A stretch of DNA of 14,858 nt from Caldisericota bacterium (lineage in GTDB: Bacteria; Caldisericota; Caldisericia; Cryosericales; Cryosericaceae). The position numbers and the translations under genes were made by a program. This document shows, piece by piece, positions 14,628 to 14,858 of the stretch (its first letter is position 1; every line of letters starts with the position of its first letter). The DNA lies in the NCBI GenBank assembly GCA_026390285.1, contig JAPLGH010000164.1, forward strand, positions 1 through 14,858. Reading direction: 5' to 3'. A model generated the notes under the pieces. That model was not told where the DNA came from. It was given only the letters and a program-made list of their open reading frames with translations, and ran no database searches.

Positions 14628-14858
14628 ATGGACAAGAGCATGCGCACCAGTCAGACTGTGGAATTTGTGACGATCGGACATCCCGACAAGGTCGCCGACC
14701 AGATATCCGACGCCATCTTGGATGAACTGCTGACGAAAGATTGCTACAGCCGTGTTGCCTGTGAGACGTTTGTCACACACGGCCTGGTTATCGTTGGAGG
14801 AGAGATAACGACCAATGCGTTCGTCGACGTCGACGGTGTCGTCCGGTCGACCATCGAC
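14628..14858 (+). CDS. metK: S-adenosylmethionine synthetase, 3'-truncated
   Basis: The first 77 codons are present and the gene runs off the window. ATG 14628 has AGGAGGG four bases upstream. The N-terminal ATP/Met-binding motif GHPDK is intact (VTIGHPDKVADQISDAILDELL), followed by RVACETFVTHGLVIVGGEITT, which matches the MetK N-terminal domain. MetK makes S-adenosylmethionine from methionine and ATP. Unlike most family members, which read SESVTEGHPDK, this one has VEFVTIGHPDK, so the residue before GHPDK is Ile rather than Glu. The upstream leader is structured and may control translation. Confidence 0.95.
   Translation, partial: MDKSMRTSQTVEFVTIGHPDKVADQISDAILDELLTKDCYSRVACETFVTHGLVIVGGEITTNAFVDVDGVVRSTID

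Noticed and set aside
1..14858. tRNA, rRNA, CRISPR array, insertion sequence, integrase or attachment site
   Set aside because: No cloverleaf-like sequence, regularly spaced repeats, transposase motifs or terminal inverted repeats were seen; coding density is high and continuous.

Overview
All supported genes lie on the plus strand and are packed tightly, with 1-4 base stop/start overlaps or gaps of a few dozen bases. Shine-Dalgarno sites are AGGAGG-like. The only sizeable gap is 196 bases between hpf and secA. The order comF - hpf - secA - prfB - (YitT-type membrane protein) - ftsE - ftsX - ctpA resembles the comF/yvyD-secA-prfB-ftsEX-ctpB neighbourhood of Bacillus subtilis and other Firmicutes. 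Here it is joined to gmk - rpoZ-like - metK. The window therefore looks like a core chromosomal region of a free-living, moderately GC-rich bacterium with a Firmicutes-like gene order. It could belong to a deep-branching or uncultured phylum (Caldisericota-like is a guess from gene style, not shown). UGA is an ordinary stop codon here, since it ends csaB, comF, hpf, secA, yitT, ftsE, ftsX and ctpA.

Region 1 (1-3765) is a cell-surface polysaccharide module. It holds a nucleotide-sugar (UDP-ManNAc type) dehydrogenase truncated by the window edge, a double-length WecG/TagA/CpsF glycosyltransferase made of two complete tandem domains, and a CsaB-type polysaccharide pyruvyltransferase. Together they suggest a ManNAc-containing, pyruvylated secondary cell-wall polymer, the kind that anchors SLH-domain S-layer proteins in other bacteria. 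Region 2 (3762-5205) has comF and a long-form hibernation factor hpf. A near-consensus sigma70-type promoter for hpf sits inside the 3' end of comF, and a hairpin follows hpf.

Region 3 (5206-9752) is secA, prfB and a YitT-family membrane protein. prfB is the most unusual gene in the window. It has UGA at codon 26, exactly the position of the classic RF2 autoregulatory +1 frameshift, but the reading frames before and after the UGA are the same, and the usual CUUU slip site and closely spaced internal Shine-Dalgarno are absent. Either RF2 here is controlled by UGA readthrough (or another non-frameshift recoding), or the sequence has an indel. The YitT gene carries a perfect in-frame 30-base tandem duplication inside a conserved glycine-rich motif.

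Region 4 (9752-13720) is a cell-wall remodelling set: FtsEX, a coiled-coil/M23 peptidoglycan hydrolase with all expected zinc ligands, and a secreted PDZ-S41 protease. Region 5 (13717-14858) has guanylate kinase, a short omega-like subunit with a divergent basic motif, a structured 89-base leader, and the start of metK (cut by the window edge).
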